This document shows positions 33,634 to 43,031 of a stretch of DNA of 64,000 bases, piece after piece; the stretch's first letter is position 1; every line of letters begins with the position of its first letter. This stretch comes from Anthropogastromicrobium sp052273485 (GTDB lineage Bacteria > Bacillota > Clostridia > Lachnospirales > Lachnospiraceae). Location: contig DAVZID010000003.1 in NCBI GenBank assembly GCA_052273485.1, positions 44,169 to 108,168 on the forward strand, written 5' to 3'. The notes under the pieces were generated by a model. The model saw only the letters and a program-made list of their open reading frames with translations, had not been told where the DNA came from and searched no databases. Position numbers and translations under genes: made by a program.

Positions 33634-34434
33634 TTATTTATTTTTATATACTACCTGGGCTGTATATTGCTCAACCATTCTGCCACGATGCTCTGCCTCT
33701 ACAAATTTTTTCTTATTTATAACAAAGCTTCCAAGCAACTTAAGAACAGTAATTGCCTGATTTACCATCTTAACATTGGAAACCTGATCATCTTCTCTCC
33801 AAGTAATCGGAAAGAAACGAACCTTATGTCGATAATAAGCAGATCCCATAACCATGCAATAATTAAAAATCAGATTATCCTTATATTTCATGTAAAATTG
33901 ATCCTTTAATATTCTAGTGTTATACATATTTAATCCAGATCCCAGATCATAAATCGAATAGCCACATCCAATTGAAAACAGAATATCATATACAATATTG
34001 CCGAATGTTCTAAACTTAGAATATCCTTCCAATTTGGATCCTACCATAAACCTTGCTCCCAAAAAGCAATCATATTTTCTATATAACCCATTTTTCAAAT
34101 ATGGCAGTAAATTTGAAATGTCTCCCTGATCATCTCCATGCAAAACAATCACGTAATCAAATTCATGATCAATCGCATACTTAAATGCAACCTTATGAGA
34201 TCCACCTAATCCATAGTTATCATCATTTCTAAGAAGACGAATCTCCACTGGAATATAATTCTCTTTTAAGAAATTAATGACAGCTTCCTCTCCTCCATCG
34301 GTGCTTCGATTGTTTACTACAATAACCTCCGTCAAATACGAGCATACTTCATCAGTCAACTGACCAAGTACTCGCACAATCTGCTTCTCACAGTTATACA
34401 TCGGAATAAAAAGTAATATTTTCTTTTTCATCAT
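33634..34434 (-). CDS. Family 2 glycosyltransferase
   Basis: 266-residue GT-A enzyme. The N-terminal FIPMYNCEKQIVRVL (about 9-23), VVNNRSTDGGEEA and the metal-binding HGDDQGD (about 99-105) are visible. No C-terminal membrane segments of DPM1-type are evident except a weak hydrophobic patch, so it may be a polyprenyl-phosphate or repeat-unit transferase. It overlaps the large membrane gene by four bases (34431-34434). Confidence 0.85.
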   Translation of the reverse strand: MMKKKILLFIPMYNCEKQIVRVLGQLTDEVCSYLTEVIVVNNRSTDGGEEAVINFLKENYIPVEIRLLRNDDNYGLGGSHKVAFKYAIDHEFDYVIVLHGDDQGDISNLLPYLKNGLYRKYDCFLGARFMVGSKLEGYSKFRTFGNIVYDILFSIGCGYSIYDLGSGLNMYNTRILKDQFYMKYKDNLIFNYCMVMGSAYYRHKVRFFPITWREDDQVSNVKMVNQAITVLKLLGSFVINKKKFVEAEHRGRMVEQYTAQVVYKNK

Positions 34435-36899
34435 TTCACCTCTCGAACTTTCAATAATTCTAATTTTGTAATATTAGGAACTGATACAATCTCTTCTCCC
34501 AAATTCATCTTAATTGTTACACTGTCATGATGGTTGAAAAGCCAACCGGAACCACTGCCCAACGGAATTAACAGATGACCTCTACCCATGCCACAACTCA
34601 TGCTATGCTGCTTCCCTGCATCATCTTTCCAAGAAAGGTTGACCGTCATCCCTCGGTTATAATCCTTTTTCATAAGCTGTTTGCCAAACCAAGATGGATT
34701 TGTCTGTACTTCATCGCCACCATGGTTAAATAAAATATAGGTATAGTTTTGTTCCATCCCCTCAAATTCAAGATATAGAAAATCTGCATCATTGCCATCT
34801 ACCGCTTTCTCAAAAGTAATGATGGAAGAATTTCCCTTCTTTGTCATACTTGTCTTCATCGGCAAACTTGTAAATATCTCATCAAGAGAAGCCCTTGCAG
34901 ATCCCCAGGAAGAAGGTGTCCTTCCCAATTCTCGATTTTCCACGGCAAGTTCCAGATTTTTATGTTTCTCTTGTACCTCCTCTATAGAAACTCCCTCCGT
35001 ATTCGGATAAAACATGTTATCTTCAGAATTCCATAAATACTCACCAGATGTCAGAAGCCAATGATAAAAATAATATTGTCCAAATGAATCTACTGTAGTG
35101 CTTACCGAACCATTTTTTCTCATACGATCCACTGTTTCCTGCACAGCATCATATCCCTTTATTGTTATACTCTCCATAACAGAATCACCCTTAAGAGAAG
35201 ACAAATAAAAATGGCCAAAATTTCCAATTCCAATATATCCATTATTCTCATCAAGAGATCTTGTTCTGTCATAGACCGACACAATATCATTATAAACAGA
35301 CTGCTGTACAAAACATTGACCCAACTCCGGAATACGTCCATCTTCTACAAAAACATAATCATCAGCCACTGTATAGTACGGCTCTAATCTACTCTCTTTA
35401 TTGAAATCAAGTACCGGATTTTCTGACGCTACTGCAACAAAAAAGACCACAATTCCACTCATTACATAAATGATCTTCTTCTTTTTTAAATAGCGTGCCA
35501 TCAGAAGTACTATCATCACAGCAGCTCCATATATAACACCTTCACTTCTCGCATAAATACTGTTTACATCAATTCGCACTAATGTATAAGAAAAGGAAAC
35601 TAGCATCATGATGCCAATACTAGCAGATAAGGCAGCAGCCTCCGGATTGCTCCACCTAAATTTCTTATCTTGAATCTTTAAACCGCCAATTCGTATTACC
35701 AAAAAGGCTGATACCCACACAACAGCCGCCTGTAGCAAAAATGTAAACGTATCATACGCAATAAGACGTACTCCTAACGACTGTATACAAGAAAAAAATG
35801 TATCCGGCACCGTCTGTCCAAATCTTGCTATACCATCTGCATACATAGTCTGTTCACTCATTGCCAACATATGTTTCAATGTACCAAGTAAAAAAGGAAT
35901 GCATAATAAAACAGGAATAATGCTAATCCCCCATCCGATCCAAAATTTTCTGGTCTTCATATCTGTACGCAATTCACTTTTTCCATAACTTATCGCTTGA
36001 TAAATTCCCATTGGCAGAAAGCCAAGGCATACCGCAGCACCAAAAACAGGATAATACAGTCCATTTACTAAGCTCGTAAGTATCCAAATTTTTAACCATA
36101 AATTTTTATTTTTAATCAATCTAGGCCAAGCTAAGATTAGTAGAATTGGAATAATCAGTGCAACCCTGTTGTATCTCATGATTGGAATTAAAAATGCAAG
36201 AAAGAAAATCCCATAATTTCGAACTTGTTTTCTCATCATCCAGATTGCAAACAGAATAACAGCGAAATAAAATAAATTCTCCGTCACATAATAATACGCA
36301 TAATAGCCATCTCCAAAAAGCCATAAAAAAAATCCGTGCACAATCGAATACATTCCAGAAACTGGAATATACTCAGTAAATGCTTTTTGTCCAAATTTAA
36401 ACATCTCAAAAAAACCGATGATATTTTCAAATGGGTGGTGTAAATCACTTGAAATAATCTGTCCGGTTCCCGAATAATTATTAAAATTCACAATGCAAAC
36501 AAGTGTTCCGAACGAGATTGCATTTTCTAACTTAAACTGTTTTTTCCAATTTTTTCTTAGTTCCTTCACTGCAAGAACAAAAAACCAAATGAGAATAAAA
36601 ATGACAATACAACTGACACGCTTCGTTATTGTAAGCGTTCTCATTTCACCTTGAACATTATACTTAGATGTGAGAAAAATAAGCAGCGTAAATGGGATAC
36701 TCAGTTGTACTAAAAGAAATGATTTATCAAAAAAATTCTTTTTTCTCTTACAAGAAAATACAAATATAGCAAACGAAATTACAAAAGAAGTAATTATTAA
36801 AACTTCAATGCCTAGTTTCTTATTGCCCCCCCCCACAAACATACACACGATAAATTCCAATAATTGCGTAAATGCAGGACAGGAAAAAAACAGTACCAC
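34431..36899 (-). CDS. C-terminal part of a G-tract-split large membrane protein
   Basis: Open frame of 822 codons. The first about 28 codons (up to the G-run) are in a different frame from the upstream gene part and have no ribosome site, so the real product is likely the fusion with 36820-37350, giving about 972 residues when one G is removed. It has about a dozen hydrophobic segments up to roughly residue 500, then a soluble extracytoplasmic C-terminal domain of about 320 residues. The topology resembles GT-C glycosyltransferases or a membrane polymerase; I cannot assign a family. It is rich in A+T. Confidence 0.75.
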   Translation of the reverse strand: MVLFFSCPAFTQLLEFIVCMFVGGGNKKLGIEVLIITSFVISFAIFVFSCKRKKNFFDKSFLLVQLSIPFTLLIFLTSKYNVQGEMRTLTITKRVSCIVIFILIWFFVLAVKELRKNWKKQFKLENAISFGTLVCIVNFNNYSGTGQIISSDLHHPFENIIGFFEMFKFGQKAFTEYIPVSGMYSIVHGFFLWLFGDGYYAYYYVTENLFYFAVILFAIWMMRKQVRNYGIFFLAFLIPIMRYNRVALIIPILLILAWPRLIKNKNLWLKIWILTSLVNGLYYPVFGAAVCLGFLPMGIYQAISYGKSELRTDMKTRKFWIGWGISIIPVLLCIPFLLGTLKHMLAMSEQTMYADGIARFGQTVPDTFFSCIQSLGVRLIAYDTFTFLLQAAVVWVSAFLVIRIGGLKIQDKKFRWSNPEAAALSASIGIMMLVSFSYTLVRIDVNSIYARSEGVIYGAAVMIVLLMARYLKKKKIIYVMSGIVVFFVAVASENPVLDFNKESRLEPYYTVADDYVFVEDGRIPELGQCFVQQSVYNDIVSVYDRTRSLDENNGYIGIGNFGHFYLSSLKGDSVMESITIKGYDAVQETVDRMRKNGSVSTTVDSFGQYYFYHWLLTSGEYLWNSEDNMFYPNTEGVSIEEVQEKHKNLELAVENRELGRTPSSWGSARASLDEIFTSLPMKTSMTKKGNSSIITFEKAVDGNDADFLYLEFEGMEQNYTYILFNHGGDEVQTNPSWFGKQLMKKDYNRGMTVNLSWKDDAGKQHSMSCGMGRGHLLIPLGSGSGWLFNHHDSVTIKMNLGEEIVSVPNITKLELLKVREVK

Positions 36900-37350
36900 T
36901 TAGCGCAATTGTTTTATTCAATACATAGAACAATACAATTACTGCTAATGCCACCATTACAAAAATGCTTTTTTTTGAGTACACGAAAAAATCCGTTGTT
37001 ACCATAACAATTAACGCGATCATCGCTATTTTCAATATGCGCTCATCATTATCTTTTATATTCATCAACGGTACAATTCTTTCTCTTTTTAATTCAATAA
37101 CATAATATGCGACTATTGCACATGAACCCAGAGCAGCTAAAACATAGGCCAACATTCTCTCTCCAGACTTATTGCTGTTCCAAATTGATGTATACTCACA
37201 CACAATATCTGTATATTTTTCAAGACCATTACCAGACTTTGCTAACCAGACATATACAAATGCAATGCCTATAATGACCAATACCAAGAAAAATATCGGC
37301 TCAGAAAAAGCTGCTGTCTGGTTCTTTTTCTTGATCTGTTTCTCTAACAT
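36820..37350 (-). CDS. N-terminal part of the G-tract-split large membrane protein
   Basis: 176 codons with a good start (AGGAGG, then ATG at 37348-37350). Five hydrophobic segments are present (about 18-36, 66-88, 105-124, 130-145, 150-172). It stops two codons after a run of nine G residues on the coding strand. In this phase the product is truncated. With eight or eleven G residues the frame continues into the 34431 gene part. The natural reading is one phase-variable gene in the OFF state. Confidence 0.75.
   Translation of the reverse strand: MLEKQIKKKNQTAAFSEPIFFLVLVIIGIAFVYVWLAKSGNGLEKYTDIVCEYTSIWNSNKSGERMLAYVLAALGSCAIVAYYVIELKRERIVPLMNIKDNDERILKIAMIALIVMVTTDFFVYSKKSIFVMVALAVIVLFYVLNKTIALSGTVFFLSCIYAIIGIYRVYVCGGGQ
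36826..36834 (-). repeat. Poly-G(9) tract, candidate phase-variation switch
   Basis: Nine consecutive C on the plus strand (G on the coding strand), inside coding sequence of an AT-rich gene, at the exact point where two open frames would join. Confidence 0.85.
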
Positions 37351-37372
37351 CTTAACTCTTTCCTCCTCTTCT

Positions 37373-37407
37373 CATAAGGTTGCTGCTCTCTTGCCAGCAA
37401 CCTTATG
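37373..37407. promoter_or_regulatory. Strong stem-loop between ABC-F gene and glycan cassette
   Basis: 13-base perfect stem CATAAGGTTGCTG with a 9-base loop. On the plus strand it is followed by TTTTT, but both flanking genes are on the minus strand, where no U-run follows. It may stabilise or process the transcript rather than terminate it. Confidence 0.6.
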
Positions 37408-37414
37408 TTTTTAA

Positions 37415-38962
37415 TTATCTGCAAAAACTGCTGCAGTCCCAAATCTGCGCCCCAAGTGCCTCATAGAACTCGCGCTCATGGCAGACCATCAGGATGCTTC
37501 CCTTATATTCCTTGAGTGCGGTCAAAAGAGAATCCTTTGCGTCAGCATCGAGGTGGTTTGTCGGCTCATCGAGGATTAACACATTGCTCTGGCGGTTCAT
37601 AAGCTTGCACAGACGTACCTTTGCCTGCTCACCACCGGAGAGGACACGCACCTGGCTCTCGATGTGCTTTGTAGTCAGGCCGCACTTTGCAAGTGCACTG
37701 CGCACTTCGTACTGATTCCATGACGGAAACTCCTGCCAAATTTCTTCGAGGCAGGTACGGCCGTTGTCACCGCTTGTTTCCTGCTCAAAATAACCAATTT
37801 CCAGATAATCACCCTGATGGACAGTTCCGCTGTATGGCTTGATCAGTCCTAGAAGACTCTTTAAAAGAGTAGTCTTTCCGATACCGTTTGCACCTACCAT
37901 GACTATGCGGTTTCCGCGCTCCATAACAAGATCAAGCGGCTTTGTGAGCGGTCTGTCATATCCAATCTCAAGCTGCTCTGTAGTAAATAGGAAGCGGCCC
38001 GGTGCACGTCCATACAAAAAGCGAAACTCTGGCTTTGGCTTTTCTGCTGCTAATTCGATCACATCCATACGGTCGAGCTTTTTCTGACGGGACATTGCCA
38101 TGTTTCTTGTGGCAACTCTCGCCTTATTTCTGGCAACGAAGTCCTTTAGCTGCGCAATCTCCTGCTGCTGACGGTTATATGCGGCCTCGATCTGCGCCTT
38201 CTGCACCGCATGAACCTCCTTAAAGTGGTCATAATCGCCCACATAGCGGTCAAGCTTCTGGTTCTCCATGTTGTAGATCAGATTGACAACACTATTTAAG
38301 AATGGAATATCATGAGAGATCAAAATAAAGGCATTCTCATACTCCTGCAAATAGCGACGCAGCCAATCGATGTGCTTTTCATCCAGATAGTTTGTCGGCT
38401 CATCCAAAAGAAGGATATCTGGCTTTTCCAAAAGAAGCTTTGCTAAAAGCACTCTTGTTCTCTGACCTCCAGAAAGTTCGGTAACATCGCGTTCTAAACC
38501 GAGTGCATCCAATTCAAACGCTCTGGCTACCTCTTCTACCTTTGCGTCGATCATATAAAAATCGTGCATCGTCAGAAGATCCTGAATGGTACCCATCTCC
38601 TCCATCATCACAACCAGATCATCCTCAGACGCATCTGCCATCTCTTCACAAATCTGATTCATGCGCGCTTCCATGTCAAACAGAAAGTGAAAGGCATTCT
38701 TAAGTACGTCACGGATGGTCTGACCCGACTCCAACACGGTATGCTGATCCAGATAGCCGACGCGCACATTCTTTGCCCATTCAATCTTTCCCTCATCTGG
38801 CATGAGTTTATTTGTGATGATGCTCATGAAAGTAGATTTTCCCTCTCCATTGGCACCAACCAGACCGATATGCTCTCCCTTTAATAAGCGGAAGGACACA
38901 TCTGTAAAAATCGCTCTGTCTCCGAATCCGTGAGACAGGTGTTCTACATTTAAAATACTCAT
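37415..38962 (-). CDS. ABC-F family ATPase
   Basis: 515-residue soluble protein with two ABC ATPase domains and no membrane segments, so a ribosome-acting ABC-F factor. Walker A sequences are GANGEGKST and GANGIGKTT; signature motifs are LSGGQRTRV and LSGGEQAKV; Walker B/D-loops are LLLDEPTNYLD and LILDEPTNHLD. A charged linker (about 235-300) separates the domains. It resembles YbiT/YkpA-type housekeeping members more than the resistance types; this is inferred from linker length only. It lies downstream of metH. Confidence 0.92.
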   Translation of the reverse strand: MSILNVEHLSHGFGDRAIFTDVSFRLLKGEHIGLVGANGEGKSTFMSIITNKLMPDEGKIEWAKNVRVGYLDQHTVLESGQTIRDVLKNAFHFLFDMEARMNQICEEMADASEDDLVVMMEEMGTIQDLLTMHDFYMIDAKVEEVARAFELDALGLERDVTELSGGQRTRVLLAKLLLEKPDILLLDEPTNYLDEKHIDWLRRYLQEYENAFILISHDIPFLNSVVNLIYNMENQKLDRYVGDYDHFKEVHAVQKAQIEAAYNRQQQEIAQLKDFVARNKARVATRNMAMSRQKKLDRMDVIELAAEKPKPEFRFLYGRAPGRFLFTTEQLEIGYDRPLTKPLDLVMERGNRIVMVGANGIGKTTLLKSLLGLIKPYSGTVHQGDYLEIGYFEQETSGDNGRTCLEEIWQEFPSWNQYEVRSALAKCGLTTKHIESQVRVLSGGEQAKVRLCKLMNRQSNVLILDEPTNHLDADAKDSLLTALKEYKGSILMVCHEREFYEALGAQIWDCSSFCR

Positions 38963-39010
38963 ATTATTTTCTCTATATCTTTCTCTATATTGTAATTACA
39001 AAATCCTTCG

Positions 39011-41437
39011 TTAACCTTCCGGGTTAAACAAACTCTCGGCATAGTACACGGTCTGCATCGCGTCCTTCCCATAGTAGTCCGCGCCGATCATATCCGCATA
39101 TTCTTTTGTGAGCACGGCGCCTCCGACTACGATCTTACACCATGGTGCCGCTGCTCGTACCTGACGGATGGTCTCCTCCATATTGACAACGGTGGTGGTC
39201 ATCAGCGCACTCAGTCCCAGAAGCGGTGCATGCGTCTCAACGACCTTCTCGACTACGGTTTCCGGCGGAACATCTTTTCCAAGATCGATGACGTCATATC
39301 CGTAGTTTTCTAACAGGACGCGCACGATATTCTTACCAATATCGTGGATATCGCCTTTAACGGTTGCGATTACGATTGTGCCCTTCTTCTCCTGATTGCT
39401 GCCCTTTGCCTCCATAAATTCCTTTACAGCAGCAAAACCTGCCTTTGCAGCCTCTGCACTCATCAGAAGCTGAGGCAAAAACATCGTGCCTTTCTCGAAG
39501 CCCTTTCCTACAATATCAAGTGCCGGCACAAGCTCTGTATTGATGATTTCAAGTGGCTCCTTTTCTTCAAGCATCTTCTTTGTCACCTTATAGGCTGGTT
39601 CCTTAAGACCCTTGATGATACATGTCTTTAAATCCATACCGCCAGATGTGCTTCCTTGGGCTTGCTTTTCAGATTTATCTGCGGCTGCACCTGCCTTTAC
39701 TGTAGTGGATACAACCTTCATGGCAGAATATTTCTCCACGTAGGACATACACTGCGCATCGTATCCACCAAGTACACGGAACGTATCATATGCCTGCATC
39801 ATCGCCTGTGAGTTTGGATTTACTATTCCTGCTGAAAGACCCGCCTGCATTGCCATCGTAAAGAATGCAGAGGTGATGATCTCACGCTGCGGCAGACCAA
39901 AGGAAATGTTGGATACACCAAGCACGGTTCGTCCGCCCTGTGCCTTGATGCGGCGCACGGTTTCGAGTGTAACATTTGCAGAATTGCTGTCGGTACTCAT
40001 CGTCATGGTTAATGCATCGATCACGATATCTTTTCTGGCAATTCCATAGCTCTCGCCCGTCTTATAGATCTTCTCTGCGATCGCCATACGACCCTCCACG
40101 GTGTCCGGAATGCCATCCTCATCAAGTGCCAGTCCGACTACGACACCGCCGTACTTTTTGGCTAATGGGAAGACCTGCTTCATGATTTCCTGCTTTCCAT
40201 TTACGGAATTGATCATCGGCTTTCCGTTGTAGATACGAAGTGCCTGCTCCATCGCTTCCATGTTGGTCGTATCAATCTGAAGCGGTGCATCGAGGATGCT
40301 CTGTAACTGATAAACCGTCTCCTTCATTAATGCCGGCTCGTCGATCTCCGGCAGTCCAACATTGACATCGAGAATCTGTGCACCTGCGTCTGACTGCTTT
40401 ACACCCATCTCCAGAATATATTCCATGTTGCGGTCACGAAGTGCCTGCTTAAACTTTGACTTTCCGGTAGGATTTATACGCTCACCGATTAGCATTGGCA
40501 TCTTTCCAAGCTCAACTGCATGAGAATATGATGAAACAAGTGTCAGGTTCTTATCGGTAAGCGGCTTTGGCACAGCCTCTTTACAAGCTTCCACAAGTGC
40601 CTTAATGTGCGCCGGCGTTGTTCCGCAGCAGCCGCCCATAAGCCATGCGCCTTCCTCTGCAAATATCTTCATATCCTCGGCAAACTCAGCCGGATCCACG
40701 TCAAATACGGTCTTTCCATTTTCACTTCGTGGAAGACCGGCATTAGGATTTATAATTAATGGAATTGATGCGCTTTTTGCCAGGCGCTCGAAAATTGGCT
40801 TCATTTGCTTTGGTCCAAGGCCGCAGTTCATACCAAATGCGTCTGCACCAAGACCCTCAAGCAATGCTGTTACTGCCTCTGGTGTCGCTCCTGTCAGCAT
40901 CTTGCCATTTTCACCAAAAATAACAGTTGCCATAACAGGAAGATCACTGTTTTCCTTTGCTGCAAGCATCGCTGCCTTTAATTCATAGGTATCGCTCATC
41001 GTCTCGATAAGAATAAGATCAGCTCCGGCAGCTGCTCCTGCCTTTATGGTTCTTGCAAATATCGATACTGCATCTTCAAAATCAAGTGTGCCAAGTGGCT
41101 TTAAAAGCTTTCCTGTCGGACCTACATCTAGTGCGACGTAACCATCCTTACCTGTTTCCTCGACTGCCTTTTTCGCATTCTGAACGCCCTTTGTTACGAT
41201 TTCTTCCAGATTGTCTGGAAACTTCAGCGAGTTTGCGCCAAAGGTATTTGCCAAAATGATGTCTGCTCCGGCATTTAAATAATCGCGGTGCAGCTCTCTT
41301 ATAATATCGGGATGCTCCAAATTCCAGTTTTCTGGCAGCTCACCAGCCTCAAGGCCGCGGGCCTGTAACAGCGTACCCATACCACCATCAAAAAAGACGA
41401 TTCGCTTTCCCAGTTCGTTCAATATATTTTTCTTCAT
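39011..41437 (-). CDS. metH: Cobalamin-dependent methionine synthase lacking the activation domain
   Basis: 808-residue enzyme that transfers a methyl group from methyltetrahydrofolate to homocysteine through cobalamin. Domains are homocysteine-binding (1 to about 300, zinc ligands in MNCGLG and GGCCGTT), pterin-binding (about 320-580), cobalamin cap and binding (about 620-808, GDIHDIGKN with the lower-axial His). The C-terminal SAM reactivation domain is missing and is encoded next door at 41468. The start at 41435-41437 has GAAAGGACACGG upstream. Confidence 0.95.
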   Translation of the reverse strand: MKKNILNELGKRIVFFDGGMGTLLQARGLEAGELPENWNLEHPDIIRELHRDYLNAGADIILANTFGANSLKFPDNLEEIVTKGVQNAKKAVEETGKDGYVALDVGPTGKLLKPLGTLDFEDAVSIFARTIKAGAAAGADLILIETMSDTYELKAAMLAAKENSDLPVMATVIFGENGKMLTGATPEAVTALLEGLGADAFGMNCGLGPKQMKPIFERLAKSASIPLIINPNAGLPRSENGKTVFDVDPAEFAEDMKIFAEEGAWLMGGCCGTTPAHIKALVEACKEAVPKPLTDKNLTLVSSYSHAVELGKMPMLIGERINPTGKSKFKQALRDRNMEYILEMGVKQSDAGAQILDVNVGLPEIDEPALMKETVYQLQSILDAPLQIDTTNMEAMEQALRIYNGKPMINSVNGKQEIMKQVFPLAKKYGGVVVGLALDEDGIPDTVEGRMAIAEKIYKTGESYGIARKDIVIDALTMTMSTDSNSANVTLETVRRIKAQGGRTVLGVSNISFGLPQREIITSAFFTMAMQAGLSAGIVNPNSQAMMQAYDTFRVLGGYDAQCMSYVEKYSAMKVVSTTVKAGAAADKSEKQAQGSTSGGMDLKTCIIKGLKEPAYKVTKKMLEEKEPLEIINTELVPALDIVGKGFEKGTMFLPQLLMSAEAAKAGFAAVKEFMEAKGSNQEKKGTIVIATVKGDIHDIGKNIVRVLLENYGYDVIDLGKDVPPETVVEKVVETHAPLLGLSALMTTTVVNMEETIRQVRAAAPWCKIVVGGAVLTKEYADMIGADYYGKDAMQTVYYAESLFNPEG

Positions 41438-41467
41438 AAATCCGTGTCCTTTCAAAAACATAGCTCG

Positions 41468-42127
41468 TTACGCATCTCTGCGGAAGCTGCAGTCTTTTTT
41501 GCCGCAGGCCTCGCATCCTTCTGTGACGCAGCCTGTGCGAATCGTGCTTAATCCCATCAGCGCCGTAACCGACTTTTCCGGCTGCATTACGCCGCCTTCA
41601 GAGAGAAACAAACCGATTGTCTTTTGCGCATTGAGTGCCTGTAAAAACGCAGGCTGTACCGACAACGACAGATCCCCATAGCCTGGGCTGTAACGCGGAC
41701 GCACAAAAAGGCCTTCCTTTGCGACCTCTTTTTCAATCTGCTTTTGACAAGCATCACAGTAGCACTCAATGGCCTCTGCCGCTGTGGACTGAAGGACAGC
41801 AGCCTTCGTGATATTCAGCATCAGATAACGCTGCATCAGACGATCGACCTCGTGGCCAAGCGTCGCCGCAAATAAAATGACCTCATCGCAATTTTTTAAA
41901 TTTCGCTCTAAGCTGTTGCTGACAAGCTCCACACCACCTGCCTGCATGTGACCCACAGACAAATGCGTAAGTGCACTACGCCGATATATATGACGCGGCT
42001 GCGCTGTTCGCGCAACCTCCTCCATACACTGATGAATCATCGTCATTACCTTCTCGTCCGGCTGTATCTTTTTGTAGCCGAGATAGCGGATAATCTCGCG
42101 TTCTCTCATCTGCTCGATCTCAATCAT
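41468..42127 (-). CDS. Methionine synthase reactivation domain protein
   Basis: 219-residue stand-alone version of the MetH activation domain. The signature RPRYSPGYGDLSLSVQPAFL (about 143-162) corresponds to the SAM-binding segment of MetH. A C-terminal Cys cluster (GCEACGKKDC) follows. It should bind SAM and help reduce cob(II)alamin on the MetH of the next gene. It overlaps metF by four bases (42124-42127) and ends 30 bases before the metH start. Confidence 0.88.
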   Translation of the reverse strand: MIEIEQMREREIIRYLGYKKIQPDEKVMTMIHQCMEEVARTAQPRHIYRRSALTHLSVGHMQAGGVELVSNSLERNLKNCDEVILFAATLGHEVDRLMQRYLMLNITKAAVLQSTAAEAIECYCDACQKQIEKEVAKEGLFVRPRYSPGYGDLSLSVQPAFLQALNAQKTIGLFLSEGGVMQPEKSVTALMGLSTIRTGCVTEGCEACGKKDCSFRRDA

Positions 42128-42990
42128 TTTAAAATCTCCGAAAGATTCTTCTGAATCGCCTCTGCAATCTGCGGCTTATTCATCGAATATACGTGAATGT
42201 GGTTGATTCCATTTGCAATCAAGTCAATGATCTGATCCGTTGCATAGGCGATACCTGCCTGCTCCATTGCCTTCGGGTTGGAGCCAAAACGATCAACCAA
42301 ATTTAAAAAGCGCTGTGGCATGCTACATCCAGAAAGGTCACGCGCCGTCTCCACCTGCTTTGCGCGTGTGATTGGCATGATACCTGGGATCACCGGAATC
42401 ATAATGCCCTGCTCTCTAACACGGTACATAAAATTAAAGAAAATGTTGTTGTCAAAGAACATCTGCGTGGTTAAAAATTCACATCCGGCATCCACCTTCT
42501 TCTTCAAATTTGCGACATCCTCATATTTATTGGCTGCCTCCACATGACCCTCTGGGTAGCAAGCACCGCCAACGCAAAAATCGCCGTAGGACTTGATCTC
42601 CTCCACCAGCTCAGATGCATAGTGGAAATCCTTGAATGGATCGCCATCAAAATCCTTCGGACGGTCACCGCGCAGTGCAAGCACGTTCTCAATTCCTGCT
42701 GCCTTCATCTCATCAAGGGTGTTATGGATGTTCTCCTTTGTCGCACCAACGCAGGTCAGATGAGCAATCGTGGTAACTCCAGCGGTATCTTGAATGTTCT
42801 TTGCGATTGCAACGGTATTCTTTCTAGTGTTGCCGCCTGCTCCGTAAGTAACGCTCATGTAGCTTGGCTTTAATGCAGCCACGTCAATTGTTGCCTGGCG
42901 CACCGACTCAAACTGTGCATCGGTCTTTGGCGGGAATACCTCAAAAGACAGGGTGATCTTTCCGTTTGTTAATATTTCATTTACTTTCAT
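42124..42990 (-). CDS. metF: 5,10-Methylenetetrahydrofolate reductase
   Basis: 288-residue TIM-barrel enzyme that makes 5-methyltetrahydrofolate for MetH. Conserved segments seen: SFEVFPPKTD (15-24), MSVTYGAGG (about 46-54), LALRGDRP (about 101-108), and a Cys-rich EGHVEA region. First gene of the metF-activation-metH operon. It is preceded by a leader with two hairpins and a possible loop-to-ribosome-site pairing. Confidence 0.95.
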   Translation of the reverse strand: MKVNEILTNGKITLSFEVFPPKTDAQFESVRQATIDVAALKPSYMSVTYGAGGNTRKNTVAIAKNIQDTAGVTTIAHLTCVGATKENIHNTLDEMKAAGIENVLALRGDRPKDFDGDPFKDFHYASELVEEIKSYGDFCVGGACYPEGHVEAANKYEDVANLKKKVDAGCEFLTTQMFFDNNIFFNFMYRVREQGIMIPVIPGIMPITRAKQVETARDLSGCSMPQRFLNLVDRFGSNPKAMEQAGIAYATDQIIDLIANGINHIHVYSMNKPQIAEAIQKNLSEILK

Positions 42991-43031
42991 TATTTTTCAT
43001 TCCTCTTTCTATTAGTTCATTTATCTTTCTT

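Noticed and set aside
34431..36899. Independent gene with start at 36899
   Set aside because: The start is a GTG without a ribosome site inside the preceding frame; the membrane topology continues smoothly across the G-run, so a split gene is the better explanation.
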